A stretch of DNA of 64,000 bases from Malachius bipustulatus (GCA_910589415.1 OU342630.1:14231867-14295866); one strand, 5' to 3'; numbered from the stretch's first letter, positions 10,132 to 19,917 are shown. Program-made: numbers and translations. The notes: generated by a model not told the origin, from the letters alone.

Positions 10132-13100
10132 CTGTTCGATTAAACCGTTCTACCATACCGTCAGATTGCGGATGGAGAGGTGTAGTCCTAGTCTTGTTTA
10201 TCCCGAGCAGTTTACACATTTCTGCGAAAACTTGGGATTCAAAGTTTCGTCCTTGATCGGAATGCAACTCTAAAGGTACGCCAAATCTGCTAATTAAATT
10301 ATCTACCAAGACTCTCGCAACTGTAGCAGCTTCTTGGTTCGGTATGGCGTATGCTTCAGGCCACTTGCTGAAATAATCCATGGCAACCAGGATAAAGCGG
10401 TTGCCGCTGTCGCTGATTGGAAAAGGACCTGCTACGTCTATGGCTATCCTCTCAAATGGGGCTCCGACGTTGTACTGCTTCATAGCGCCTGTCAGTTTTC
10501 TGCTTGGGCCCTTGCTTGCAGCACATTTCTCGCACTTACGGCACCAGGCTTCGACATCGTCCTTGCAGTTCACCCAGTAGAACCTCTCTCGAACTTTCGC
10601 TAGTGTTTTGTTCACTCCGAAGTGAGCTCCTGATGTACCTCCATGGATTACTTCGAGAATCTTCGAAACTTTACTCCTTGGAACCACCAACTGCATGACG
10701 ATCTTCTTTCCATCGGCACTCTCCCAGGCTCTTTTCAGCAGACCATTTTCGATTCGCAGGGACTCCCATTGTGACCATAGAGCTTTATATTCTGGACTAC
10801 GTGGAGAAACCTCTGCCCACGTTGGTCTCGGTCCATTCTCTTCTTTACGTTTTAAAATGTCTCCGATGTCTTCGTCTTTTTCTTGCTCTTTCCTGCATGC
10901 TTCTATCGTCCATCCTGTATCTGCATTGATCACGATCCTTCGAATGCACTCTTCCTTCTGGCTATCCTCAATCCGCTCACAATGTGAGCATTTCACGCAT
11001 GGCCTCCTTGATAGTGCATCAGCGTTCTGGTGTAATCTGCCTGCACGATGTTTTATTTTGAAGTTGAACTGCTGTAGTCGTTCTATCCACCTAGCAGTCT
11101 GACCCTCTACATTCTTCATTTTCATCAGCCAGGTGAGCGCGCCGTGATCTGTTCTGATCAGGAATTCCTTCCCATGCAGATAATTTTTAAAATGCTCTAC
11201 CGATTTGATAATCGCGAGTAATTCTTTCCTGGTGGTACAGTAGTTCCTCTCAGGCTTTGTCAAGGTCTTGCTGTAGTACTCGATGACTCGCTCTTCTCCC
11301 TCTTGGACTTGCGATAAAACAGCACCTATCCCGATATTACTTGCGTCAGTATCAAGTACGTACTTTCCTTCTCTTCGAGGATATGACAGGATCGGACTAG
11401 AAATCAAAGCCTTTTTTAGTCTTCGGAAAGCGTCTTCACACTTGGCATCCCAGATGAAAGGCGTCTTCAATTCGGTGAGCTTATGGAGCGGAGCTGCTAC
11501 ATCTGCAAATTTCTTGACAAATCTTCGGTAGTATGTACAAAGACCCAGGAAACTTCGGACTTCGTGTCTGTCTTTAGGAGTCGGCCAATCACGAATCGAT
11601 GCTACTTTGCTGTCGCTGGTCTGGATTCCTTCAGAAGTTACGGTATGTCCCAAAAACTCAACCTTCTTCTTAAATAGCGAACATTTTTCTGGATTCAGCT
11701 TCAGGTTGGCGGTTCTGAATCGATCGAAAATTTCCTGAAGGTTGTCGATGTGATTTTGGAAAGTGGAACCCATAACCATGACATCGTCCAGGTATACTAG
11801 GCATGTTTTCCAGGTCAGCCCTCGGAGTACCATCTCCATCAGTCTTTCAAATGTGGCTGGCGCGTTGCAAAGACCAAATGGCATAACCTTGAAATTGTAC
11901 AGACCCGTGCCAGTAGAAAACGCAGTTTTCTCTTTGTCGTTTGGGTGCATGCCAACCTGCCAGTAACCGCTCTTCAGGTCCAAGGTTGAGAACCAGACTG
12001 AGCCAGACAAAGTACATAAAATGTCGTCGATTCTTGGTAGCGGGTAGCTGTCCTTCTTCGTAACATCGTTCAATTTCCTATAGTCGACGCAAAACCTCGT
12101 TGTTCCATCCTTCTTGGTTACTAACACGACTGGCGATGACCACGGACTGTTAGATTCCTCAATCACTCCGTCTTTCAGCATCTGGTCCAGCATGGTTGAT
12201 ACCTCTTCTTGTTTCGCAATCGGCAGTCTTCTTGGGGCTTGTCTTATTGGTTGGGTGTCGCCTGTATTTATTCGGTGTTGCACAATGTCCGTTCTGCCTA
12301 ACTTGATGTTCCCTGTTGCGAAAACGTCTTGGTTCCTCTTCAAAAATTCTTTCGCCAACTTTGTCTCGTCTTTTGACAGTTCTTCGAAGTCAACTTCCGG
12401 CAGGACAATCTTCATCTTCCTTGTATCTGCCTTCTCCTTGCCCTTCATCTTCTCGCAACAGCTGATCTTCATGACTGGTACGCAAATTCCAAGTACGTCA
12501 CCTTCCTTGATCCTTGAGCTACCAGAAAACACATTTGCAACACGTACAGGAATCTCTCGGCTAGTGTTGACTAAGGTCTTGGCGGTTATCAGGTTCTTGT
12601 TACTGTCTGGGGATGGCTCGACTAACCCAACGCAGCTTCCAAGATCTGCTTCCAGTCTGGCCGGGACTATCTGCTCGCTGAACCCTCGGATGGTGGTCGT
12701 TGAACTCGCAATGAGTCTCGTCATTACCTTCTGTGATTTTCTAGAGCTCAGTACCAAGTCTTCTTCACCCAATCTCAGTATACCTTGTTTCGGATCAATT
12801 CGCAGTCCGTGCTGTTGAATGATGTCTAGTCCCAGAATAAACTCGTCTTCAATCTCGGCTACCACAATTGTATGACGCAGTTCCAGGGCTCCAAGCTGGA
12901 TTCGGCCATCTACTTCGCCGATGACATCTGCGATTTCACCTGTCGCTGTCTTCAACTGGACCCGCCTCGATGGATGACGAATTACAGCAGGACTGACCAT
13001 GTCCTTCCTTACCAATGAGATCGATGATCCGGTGTCGAGTACCATGGCAACAGATTTCCCATTTATCTGCCCTTCAACGGCTAGGCTGTCTACGTGGCGT

Positions 13101-13165
13101 TGGAGTGTTCGGATGGAAACGATCTTGGGGGCCTTGTTGTTGTCAGCCAGCATTCGCCCCTTCAC
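10037..13165 (-). CDS. pol: Gypsy A pol: protease, RT, RNase H, integrase core (3' frameshifted)
   Basis: 1042 residues; the initiation shown (GTG at 13165) is arbitrary, because the frame is open upstream in the -1 frame relative to gag. Retropepsin is at about 38-50 (MVLDTGSSISLV). RT follows (FSTLDLKSGYWQVG, then YLDDVMV), then RNase H (YVLDTDASNIGIGAVLSQ). Integrase has an HHCC head (HGGTSGAHFG, CRKCEKC) and core motifs AIDVAGPF, LHSDQGRNFE and HPQSDGMVERFN. Order PR-RT-RH-IN is Ty3/gypsy. The gag stop TAA (13177-13179) directly follows GAAAAC, and pol is open across it in -1, so ribosomal frameshifting is likely but inferred. The last 30 residues are out of frame. Confidence 0.93.
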   Translation of the reverse strand: MKGRMLADNNKAPKIVSIRTLQRHVDSLAVEGQINGKSVAMVLDTGSSISLVRKDMVSPAVIRHPSRRVQLKTATGEIADVIGEVDGRIQLGALELRHTIVVAEIEDEFILGLDIIQQHGLRIDPKQGILRLGEEDLVLSSRKSQKVMTRLIASSTTTIRGFSEQIVPARLEADLGSCVGLVEPSPDSNKNLITAKTLVNTSREIPVRVANVFSGSSRIKEGDVLGICVPVMKISCCEKMKGKEKADTRKMKIVLPEVDFEELSKDETKLAKEFLKRNQDVFATGNIKLGRTDIVQHRINTGDTQPIRQAPRRLPIAKQEEVSTMLDQMLKDGVIEESNSPWSSPVVLVTKKDGTTRFCVDYRKLNDVTKKDSYPLPRIDDILCTLSGSVWFSTLDLKSGYWQVGMHPNDKEKTAFSTGTGLYNFKVMPFGLCNAPATFERLMEMVLRGLTWKTCLVYLDDVMVMGSTFQNHIDNLQEIFDRFRTANLKLNPEKCSLFKKKVEFLGHTVTSEGIQTSDSKVASIRDWPTPKDRHEVRSFLGLCTYYRRFVKKFADVAAPLHKLTELKTPFIWDAKCEDAFRRLKKALISSPILSYPRREGKYVLDTDASNIGIGAVLSQVQEGEERVIEYYSKTLTKPERNYCTTRKELLAIIKSVEHFKNYLHGKEFLIRTDHGALTWLMKMKNVEGQTARWIERLQQFNFKIKHRAGRLHQNADALSRRPCVKCSHCERIEDSQKEECIRRIVINADTGWTIEACRKEQEKDEDIGDILKRKEENGPRPTWAEVSPRSPEYKALWSQWESLRIENGLLKRAWESADGKKIVMQLVVPRSKVSKILEVIHGGTSGAHFGVNKTLAKVRERFYWVNCKDDVEAWCRKCEKCAASKGPSRKLTGAMKQYNVGAPFERIAIDVAGPFPISDSGNRFILVAMDYFSKWPEAYAIPNQEAATVARVLVDNLISRFGVPLELHSDQGRNFESQVFAEMCKLLGINKTRTTPLHPQSDGMVERFNRTGGTSVEGCEQQSERLGPVPAFVADVIQGSHP

Positions 13166-13176
13166 ACTGGCTGAAG

Positions 13177-13479
13177 TTAGTTTTCCTGCCGTCGACGGGG
13201 AGCTTCCCGTTCTCGAGAGACACTTCTCTCTCTGCTCCCGCTCCTGTCCCTGCCTGGTCTTCGTTCCAGGGATCCACCACGTCTCGGAGTCTCACTTTCT
13301 TTACAGTCACGAATAAAATGTGAACTGGATCCGCAACGGTAGCACTGCTTCCTGGTTTCGTCCCTCCTTGGAGTCCAACCTCTTTTCCCATCATTCAACT
13401 GCTCAGAGATCTTATCCATCATCTTATTTAACTTTTCCATTATGGTAGTCACGTCCTCTTCTTTTTCCTCATTGATTGT
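13177..13479 (-). CDS. gag: Gypsy A gag, C-terminal (nucleocapsid) part
   Basis: From the gypsy B insertion point the gag frame resumes at INEEKEEDVTTIMEK and runs to a stop at 13177. It contains one zinc knuckle CYRCGSSSHFIRDC and an Arg/Ser/Glu-rich basic tail, typical for RNA packaging. Removing gypsy B and one ATTGT copy puts it exactly in frame with the N-terminal part at 18241-19269. Confidence 0.9.
   Translation of the reverse strand, partial: TINEEKEEDVTTIMEKLNKMMDKISEQLNDGKRGWTPRRDETRKQCYRCGSSSHFIRDCKESETPRRGGSLERRPGRDRSGSRERSVSREREAPRRRQEN
13475..13479. repeat. Target-site duplication ATTGT, left copy (gypsy B)
   Basis: ATTGT precedes the left LTR of gypsy B and recurs at 18236-18240, immediately after the right LTR. 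A 5-bp duplication is normal for Ty3/gypsy integration. Confidence 0.95.
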
Positions 13480-13672
13480 TGTACTATTATTGATAATAAT
13501 AGTCTTAGAGATTACTCTGTAGAGGAATAAAGAAACGTAACACAATTCACAAGTGATAAATAATAAGTTTTATTGAACAACTTTTAGGAGCATCTCACAG
13601 TCGCCATTACTGTACTTGTGCTGTCAGTCACGCGCCTTGTTGCCAAGACCGTCACAATCTCCTAACAGCACA
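13480..13672 (-). repeat. 3' LTR of gypsy B
   Basis: 193 bp, TGTACTATTATTG to CCTAACAGCACA on the plus strand (TG...CA). The complement of TCCTCCCCTTTTT (13673-13685) is the polypurine tract AAAAAGGGGAGGA, directly adjacent. Confidence 0.96.
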
Positions 13673-13688
13673 TCCTCCCCTTTTTAGT

Positions 13689-15608
13689 CTAATAATCTAA
13701 TACATAATCTTCTAGATATACAGGTTTCTTTCTATTTCTAACAGGTCTACTTTTACATGCTATAGGAGTACTATGAGCACAAGGAGTCTCATTAATTCCT
13801 ACTTCATTATGAACAACGTCAGAAAAGGTAACAATACGTTCTTCCCTCTGACTAATGTCATCGGGAGCATTAGGTGCACTGAAACTCCGTGTCTCGGATC
13901 TAGAAGTCGGAGGTTCAGACGGTGTCGGGGTAATTACTTGTCGAGGAATATGATAAGGTGTGGGAATCAAATGCCATCTGTTCCTACGGTAGGTACCCCT
14001 AGGAGTTTCCACTACATAAGACCTAGGTTCCGGTAATACTGCAATAATTTTCCCGTACTCTCTCACATCAACCACCCAAACACCATCTCCTACATTTAGA
14101 TTACTTAACTCTCTAGACCGGTGTCTTTTATCAAATTGGATTGCAGACTTATTCTTAGCTTTACTCTCTCTTTGAAAAACAGCTCGCGTATCTACAGTCT
14201 CATTAAGTTTTTTAGAAATCATTGGTAAGGGTGACCTCAATTTTCTATTCATTAGTAACTCAGCTGGACTAAACCCGCACTGTAATGGGGTGGTGCGATA
14301 TGCTAATAAAGCCAAATAAATGTCTTTGTTTTTCTTAATCAGGGTTTTGGCTGTCTTTACCGCAGCTTCTACGCATCCGTTTGATTGTGCAAAATAGGGA
14401 CTACTGGTTATATGCCTGAAATCATATTCTCTAGCAAACTGCTTGAATTCCGCTTGGAACTGTGGCCCGTTATCCGATCTTACTATCTCCGCTATACCGT
14501 ATCTAGAAAAGAGTTCTTTTAGTTTACTTATGATTATTGATTCAGTCATTTTGACAAGTTTAAAAATTTCAAAAAATCTGGAAAAGTAATAGGTAACTAT
14601 CAAATACCACGAATCTGTTTTAAATAAGTCGATTGCAATTTTCTGCCACGGTCTTTCAGGAAAATCATCTTTAATAAATGTTTCTTTTGGGTTAGTTCTA
14701 TGTTCTACACATTGCGGACAATTTCTAACCACATTTTCTAGTTGAGTGGAGAGACCGAGCCACCAAACTGATGCTTTTGCTCGTTCCCTACACTTGACCA
14801 CACCTAAATGTCCTTGATGTAGAAATTCTAAACAGCGAAATTGTAAAGATTTGGGTATTATTATTCTAGATCCTCTCAAAAAAATTCCTTCACTAAACGA
14901 TATTTCGTGTCTATAGTTAAAATAAGGTAAAAGGCTCTCATCTAGTTTGTTTTTATTAGGCCAACCTTCGAAGATATATTCTTTTAGTAATTTACAAATT
15001 TCATCTTTCTCTTGTTCGACAATTATTTCTTCTATGAAATATGATTTGACTGGCACATTTCTGATTATTAAGTTTACGTGAGCTTCTACATCTTGAGCTA
15101 ATTCGTCATCTTCGGGTACCACTGAATTTTTTGAAAAATTTCGTGATAAAGCATCAGCTACCACTAGCAGTTTTCCTGGAATATATTCGACTAGATATTG
15201 ATACCTCATTAGACGAATTCTAAAACGCTGCAACCGAGGTGTCAATTCGTCGATTGGTTTACTTTGTAAAATTTGAATGAGCGGTTTGTGATCGGTTTCT
15301 AAAAAGAAGACCAATCCCGTTACATATTCCTGAAACTTGTCAGCTGCCCACGTCAACGCTAAAGCTTCTTTCTCTATCTGGGCGTATCTTTTTTCTGTTG
15401 GAGACAATAGTCTAGAAGCATATGCTACTACTTCTTTATGACCATTCTTAGATTGAATTAAACATGCTCCCAATCCATAAGATGATGAATCAGCTGAAAT
15501 GGATATCTTTTTTGACTGGTCAAAATAGGCTAGACATGGGCTGCACTGTAATACTTCTTTGATTTTATTGAATGCCTCTTCTTGAGAACTATCCCAACTA
15601 TATGACAC
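13689..15608 (-). CDS. pol: Gypsy B pol: RNase H and integrase
   Basis: 639 residues. RNase H is at about 15-130 (ISADSSSYGLGACLIQ, ETDHKPLIQIL, ADALSR). The integrase HHCC head is HQGHLGVVKCRERA plus CPQCVEH. The core has AIDLFKTDSW, RSDNGPQFQ and SNGCVEAAVKTAK. The C-terminus has NVGDGVWVVD and an Arg-rich YRRNRWHLIP segment. The first ATG is not a real start: the frame continues RT from the ORF at 15598-17889 across the A10 run. This style (K02A2.6-like, Mag-type) is common in insect gypsy elements; clade is inferred. Confidence 0.93.
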   Translation of the reverse strand: MSYSWDSSQEEAFNKIKEVLQCSPCLAYFDQSKKISISADSSSYGLGACLIQSKNGHKEVVAYASRLLSPTEKRYAQIEKEALALTWAADKFQEYVTGLVFFLETDHKPLIQILQSKPIDELTPRLQRFRIRLMRYQYLVEYIPGKLLVVADALSRNFSKNSVVPEDDELAQDVEAHVNLIIRNVPVKSYFIEEIIVEQEKDEICKLLKEYIFEGWPNKNKLDESLLPYFNYRHEISFSEGIFLRGSRIIIPKSLQFRCLEFLHQGHLGVVKCRERAKASVWWLGLSTQLENVVRNCPQCVEHRTNPKETFIKDDFPERPWQKIAIDLFKTDSWYLIVTYYFSRFFEIFKLVKMTESIIISKLKELFSRYGIAEIVRSDNGPQFQAEFKQFAREYDFRHITSSPYFAQSNGCVEAAVKTAKTLIKKNKDIYLALLAYRTTPLQCGFSPAELLMNRKLRSPLPMISKKLNETVDTRAVFQRESKAKNKSAIQFDKRHRSRELSNLNVGDGVWVVDVREYGKIIAVLPEPRSYVVETPRGTYRRNRWHLIPTPYHIPRQVITPTPSEPPTSRSETRSFSAPNAPDDISQREERIVTFSDVVHNEVGINETPCAHSTPIACKSRPVRNRKKPVYLEDYVLDY

Positions 15609-17889
15609 GTTTTTTTTTTAATAATGAAGTCAATGGTTCAAGAATCTCTGATTTATTAGCTATAAATCGGCTAGAGAAATTTATCATTCCTAAGAATTGT
15701 AAGAGTTCCTTTTTATTGGTTGGTTTAGGAAATTTTTTTATACTAGAAATTCTTTCTGGATCTACTGCGATTCCCTCTGTGGAAATATGGTGACCCAGAA
15801 ACTTAAGTTCCTGCACCCCTATTATGCATTTTAGTTTGTTTAATGTTATGCCTTCGAGGTCAATTTTCTTTAGTACTTCATTCAGAATTTTATCGTGTTC
15901 GATTTTGGTGGGAGCATGAATTAAAATATCGTCTATATGACTAATTACCCCCTTAATACCCATCAGTGCTTTATTTAAAAGAATTGAAAAATATTCTGGG
16001 GCGCAAGTAATCCCAAAGGGTAGGCGTTTAAATAAGAATCTTCCGTAGGGAGTAATAAATGTAGTCAAATGCTGAGAATCCTTACTGAGCTTAATCTGGT
16101 AAAACCCTGAAGTACAGTCTAATTTCGAAAACCATTTAGAACCTTTTATCTGTGCTAAAATATTTTCAATTTTGCCTATAGGAAAATATGATCTTAACAC
16201 AGCTTTATTTAAATGAGTATAGTCAACACAGAGTCGGACTTTTGATTGTTTTTGTACCACTACTATAGGACTGACCCAGGGAGTATAATAGTCTACTACT
16301 TCTATAATGTCGAGTTTCTGTAATCTATCCAATTCTTCTTTCAGTGGATTCAATAAGGGTATAGGTACAACTCGCGGTGTACTCTGAATATAAGGTTGGA
16401 CCCCTTCTCTAATTTTTATTTCCATCTCAGTCCTGAACGTACCTATGTCACTAAAAATCCTAGGAAATCTCTGTTGAATACCGTCCACACTATCTATATG
16501 ATTGTCTGAATCTACTACACATAAAGAATTATTATTGTGATAATACAAAAGTTTCAATTTAACTATGGATGCCCTACCTATTATTGGCTTAATTAATCCT
16601 TTAATAACATATACTTCTGTCTCAACCGCCATATTACCTTTGTTTAACTTTACTTGTACCGTCCCTGCTATATCCAATTTGACGCCAGACGGACCGGTTA
16701 CAATTTTTGTACAAGGACGTAACTTTTCTAACAAATAGGAATTCAAGAAAGTATTTGGCAAGCAAGTAATATCTGCGCCCGTATCAACTAGGAAGCTTAC
16801 TTCTTTTCCCAACTCAGTTACATAAATATTCACTAACCATTCCTTAGCGTTTGTATATGCAGCTACATGGAGTAACTCTATGGAACCTAAGTAATTATTA
16901 TTTCCTGTTCTATCTACTTTCTCGGTATAGTCGCTTGATCTATCCTGTCCTTCTTCACTATAACTATTATCGCAATACATGGATCTGACCTTTGTATTCC
17001 TGCAGACTGCTGCCCAGTGTCCCCGTTTCTTACAGTTATTACAAACAGACCTATTTGCTGGACAACGTTCACGAAAGTGCCATTGGTATCCGCAAAAGCT
17101 GCACTTCTTATCTACTGGTCTATTATTGTGCCCATTATTTTCTTCATCACTGCGACTTTTCTGATAATATGGCAATTTATCTGCAGTTGGTGCAGCATTG
17201 GCTGATCCAGCAGCACTGGAACTACTTTGCTGGAAGTATCTCCTACGACCTTGACTTTGACCAGCTTGGATCACAGCTGCTGTAACCTCTGAAGCATAGT
17301 TGCTCCTCCCATCTTGTCTCTCCTGTATCTCCCGACTCTGACTAGCTTGCAATTCAGCCTGTTTCGCAATAGTAACGCATTCTTGTAGAGTGAGATCTTC
17401 TTTTAATTGTAATCTTTCGCTGGTTTTAACGTCTCTCATACCGACAACAATTCGATCTCTGATTAACTGTTCTTTCAACGTTCCATAATCGCAGTTTTCA
17501 ACTAAGCTATGTAAACTGGTAATGTATGCTTCAATGGACTCACCCGGCGCTTGAACTCTCGAATTAAATTTGAATCTCTCGAATATGACGTTTCTCCTGG
17601 GGATAAAATGTCTCTCAAAACTTTCCAAAGTTTCTTCGTATGTTACCGGTATTTGTGAAAATTGAAGTAGTATCTCTTCTGATTCTTCTCCCATAATGTA
17701 CATTAAACTGTTGATCTTTTCTTCGTTTGATTTCGTGATTTGTCCAGAGACTGACATATAACGTTCGAAGCGCTTCCTCCATTGGGGCCATGAAACTGGA
17801 TTCACGAAACTAAATTTATCAGGCGGGGAAAACTGAACCGGTACATTTATAATGGGGTTACTTGGACCCGCTATCTCCTCATCCGGCAT
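15598..17889 (-). CDS. gag-pol: Gypsy B Gag-protease-RT
   Basis: 763 residues from ATG at 17889. The Gag capsid-like part is at about 25-185 (WPQWRKRFERYM, FIPRRNVIFERFKF). Two zinc knuckles are at about 262-296 (CSFCGYQWHFRERC, CNNCKKRGHWAAVC). Retropepsin FLVDTGADITCLP is near 365. RT has VRLCVDYTHLN, FSKLDCTSGFYQI and HIDDILIH; His in place of Tyr before IDD also occurs in some related elements. The frame ends RVI just after a run of ten A (15610-15619). Eight or eleven A would keep RT and RNase H fused, so this is an indel, a slippage site or a base-call error. Confidence 0.93.
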   Translation of the reverse strand: MPDEEIAGPSNPIINVPVQFSPPDKFSFVNPVSWPQWRKRFERYMSVSGQITKSNEEKINSLMYIMGEESEEILLQFSQIPVTYEETLESFERHFIPRRNVIFERFKFNSRVQAPGESIEAYITSLHSLVENCDYGTLKEQLIRDRIVVGMRDVKTSERLQLKEDLTLQECVTIAKQAELQASQSREIQERQDGRSNYASEVTAAVIQAGQSQGRRRYFQQSSSSAAGSANAAPTADKLPYYQKSRSDEENNGHNNRPVDKKCSFCGYQWHFRERCPANRSVCNNCKKRGHWAAVCRNTKVRSMYCDNSYSEEGQDRSSDYTEKVDRTGNNNYLGSIELLHVAAYTNAKEWLVNIYVTELGKEVSFLVDTGADITCLPNTFLNSYLLEKLRPCTKIVTGPSGVKLDIAGTVQVKLNKGNMAVETEVYVIKGLIKPIIGRASIVKLKLLYYHNNNSLCVVDSDNHIDSVDGIQQRFPRIFSDIGTFRTEMEIKIREGVQPYIQSTPRVVPIPLLNPLKEELDRLQKLDIIEVVDYYTPWVSPIVVVQKQSKVRLCVDYTHLNKAVLRSYFPIGKIENILAQIKGSKWFSKLDCTSGFYQIKLSKDSQHLTTFITPYGRFLFKRLPFGITCAPEYFSILLNKALMGIKGVISHIDDILIHAPTKIEHDKILNEVLKKIDLEGITLNKLKCIIGVQELKFLGHHISTEGIAVDPERISSIKKFPKPTNKKELLQFLGMINFSSRFIANKSEILEPLTSLLKKKRVI

Positions 17890-18024
17890 TTTTAAACTTC
17901 AATTTACGAACGGTTAATAGTAATTTCAAATAAAAATTCACTTATTTAGAAATGACGCGTCTACTGCGTCATATTACATAACAGCAAGGCGTTAGCGTAC
18001 CTTTCGATTTCGATCATCATTTGT

Positions 18025-18042
18025 ATCCCACCGCTGCCACCA
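18025..18042 (-). other. Primer-binding site of gypsy B (tRNA-Leu type)
   Basis: On the minus strand TGGTGGCAGCGGTGGGAT begins with no gap after the 5' LTR. All 18 bases match the complement of a eukaryotic tRNA-Leu 3' end (acceptor ...CCGCTGCCA plus CCA), from memory of that tRNA. Confidence 0.85.
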
Positions 18043-18235
18043 TGTACTATTATTGATAATAATAGTCTTAGAGATTACTCTGTAGAGGAATAAAGAAACG
18101 TAACACAATTCACAAGTGATAAATAATAAGTTTTATTGAACAACTTTTAGGAGCATCTCACAGTCGCCATTACTGTACTTGTGCTGTCAGTCACGCGCCT
18201 TGTTGCCAAGACCGTCACAATCTCCTAACAGCACA
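18043..18235 (-). repeat. 5' LTR of gypsy B
   Basis: 193 bp, identical by eye to 13480-13672. It would carry the promoter, but no clear TATA box was picked out. Confidence 0.96.
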
Positions 18236-18240
18236 ATTGT
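18236..18240. repeat. Target-site duplication ATTGT, right copy
   Basis: Pairs with 13475-13479. The Gag codons for Thr-Ile (ACA ATT) run into it. Confidence 0.95.
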
Positions 18241-19269
18241 CACTGCTCGTACCTTGGAGAAGTTCCTACCATTGGACGCCTTGATTGCTGCGTCTATCTC
18301 AAGCGCTCTAACTAACGCTTCGCTGGACTTTGTCAAATGTGACATGCGCAGGATCTTCTGTATTTCAGTGTCTCGTATCCCGTTGACAAAGGTTTGCGAG
18401 GCTAGTTGTTCCTTGAAGTTCTGCGGCGAGTCTGGGTAGGCTTGATGGACAATTCTGTTGACATCAGCTTCGAACTCCTGTAGCGACTCATTCGGCTTCT
18501 GCACTCTGCTCATTAACTGATTTTGGAACACCTGCTCCATATGGCGATTACCGAACCGAAGTTCTAATGCTGCACTCAATTGGTTGTAATTCGAGTGCAG
18601 TTCTACCGGCAGTGTTTGCAGCATGTCCACAGCTTGCCCTCGAAGAGCAAGAACCAGTGCCGTTGCCTTCTCTGTGTCGTTCCACCCGTTGGCCATGCAT
18701 GCAGCCTGAAACTGCATCTTGTACGCAGTCCAAGGAGTTGTTCCGTCGTACGCTGGTGGTTTCACTTTCGCGCCAAAACTGCTAGTCGGTACGGCACACG
18801 GAGGATGCTTCACCTCAGAACTTTCGAGAGTTCTGAGTTTATTCTCGATCTCCTCTACCAGCAGTTTCGTTTTCCGTTCTACTCGATTTTCTACCAATTT
18901 CACTTCATCGCGAACACCACCGACTTCATCGCGAACACTGTCAATGTCTTGTTTCACTTTGTTTAGTTCACAAACATAATCGTCTCTTTGCTGCAGGATA
19001 ACTTTTAGCAGCTGCTCCTCACTATCCTTCTGCTGTTGCATCAGCTTCTCTTCTGTGTCTTCAAGCTTCTTAATGATGTTCTTCTGCTCTTCCTGGCCGT
19101 CTTCAAGCTTCTTCATGATGTTCTTCTGCTCTTCCTGGCCGTCTTCAAGCTTCTTCATGATGTTCTTCTGCTCTTCCTGGCCGTTTTTGAGCAGTAACAT
19201 CATATCCGCCAACATTTGCTCAGACATTTTGTCGCTTCCAGTTTCCTTTCCACTTCTTAATTTACCCAT
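18241..19269 (-). pseudogene. gag: Gypsy A gag, N-terminal part, truncated by gypsy B
   Basis: From ATG at 19269 (MGKLRSGKETGSDK) about 343 native residues remain. The last 15 or so residues of the open frame come from the gypsy B LTR. Residues about 25-75 are a coiled-coil-like stretch with three near-perfect copies of GQEEQKNIMKKLED (42-bp DNA repeats, about 19060-19190). A capsid-like region follows (PPAYDGTTPWTAYKMQF, ELRFGNRHMEQVFQNQL, NESLQEFEADVNRIV). The zinc knuckle is in the piece at 13177-13479. Confidence 0.9.
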
Positions 19270-19299
19270 TAACTAATCAATCTTCTTGCTGGAATCCGT

Positions 19300-19317
19300 A
19301 TCCCGCTTCTGACACCA
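19300..19317 (-). other. Primer-binding site of gypsy A (tRNA-Leu type)
   Basis: TGGTGTCAGAAGCGGGAT on the minus strand lies two bases from the 5' LTR. It matches the complement of a tRNA-Leu(CAA)-like 3' end (...CTTCTGACA plus CCA) with one mismatch. The tRNA assignment is from memory. Confidence 0.75.
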
Positions 19318-19319
19318 GT

Positions 19320-19917
19320 TGTTACGGGTCTCACAATAAATAAATCACCACCAAAAAGTCTTACAAATTACTTTATTCACTAATCCAAATTATAACCTCT
19401 AATTATTATTCTTCTAAATAATCAAAACACAAACAGCTGACTACAACACTACTACTTGCACCTTGCACTTGTCTATTCTTTCTATCTGTCACTACTGGCT
19501 CCCTTACTTCACACTTCACTTCTGCTCTGTCTATACTTCAGTCTTCACTGTTTCACGTTCCGAACTAATCTAAAACACGCAGCCGCGCGGTGGTCCTTTT
19601 ATAGTCCCCCGACGCAACAGTAGGTACGTTCTACTCCGTTCTAGCAGGTACATTCTCGAACGTCGCACCGGCGCACCAGCCGTCGATTCATGGATTCTGG
19701 AAATGTCAGATTGTTCGGCGATCCCACTCCAGAAATCCATAGAACTAACGTCTGTCTGTCGATGTGTCACATGACATGTGACTGGAACTGTCGCGAACAT
19801 GTCATTGACTAACTCAGTATAAAAAAAGAATGTAAACAAACAAGCAAATTCGTGGACTAGAATGTTAAAGGTTGAAGAAGCAATTACTAGAATTTTTCCA
19901 GAGCGGTGTTCGTTATA
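19320..19917 (-). repeat. 5' LTR of gypsy A
   Basis: 598 bp, intact counterpart of the split 3' LTR. On the minus strand a TATA box TATAAAAGG (19595-19603) lies about 30 bases before a possible initiator, and AATAAA (complement of 19372-19377) marks a polyadenylation signal. Transcription would run leftward into gag. Confidence 0.9.

Larger units (their letters stand above)
13480..18235 (-). mobile_element. Ty3/gypsy retrotransposon B, complete, nested in gypsy A gag
   Basis: 4756 bp with two 193-bp LTRs that look identical, an 18-nt primer-binding site touching the 5' LTR, two long frames covering gag to integrase, a polypurine tract touching the 3' LTR, and a 5-bp target duplication. Identical LTRs mean recent insertion, later than gypsy A. 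There is no env. The pol is split at a run of ten A residues. Confidence 0.96.
2817..19917 (-). mobile_element. Ty3/gypsy retrotransposon A (outer), split by two nested insertions
   Basis: The 598-bp LTRs are at 19320-19917 (5') and 2817-3121 plus 9271-9563 (3', split by BEL copy 2). Between them are gag (19269 down to 13177, split by gypsy B) and pol (13165 down to 9604). Without the two insertions and their extra target copies it is about 6.2 kb, a normal gypsy size. ATAT flanks both outer ends (2813-2816 and 19918-19921), a likely 4-bp target duplication. The 3' UTR after pol is only about 40 bases, so there is no env. LTR termini read TATAACG...GTAACA rather than TG...CA, so the exact ends are uncertain by a few bases. 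Confidence 0.92.

Noticed and set aside
10695..12818. Several plus-strand frames of 60-234 residues
   Set aside because: Antisense shadows of gypsy A pol, which has all catalytic motifs on the minus strand.
15598..17889. HIDD in gypsy B RT taken as a lost catalytic residue
   Set aside because: The two Asp are intact and His before xDD appears in related elements.
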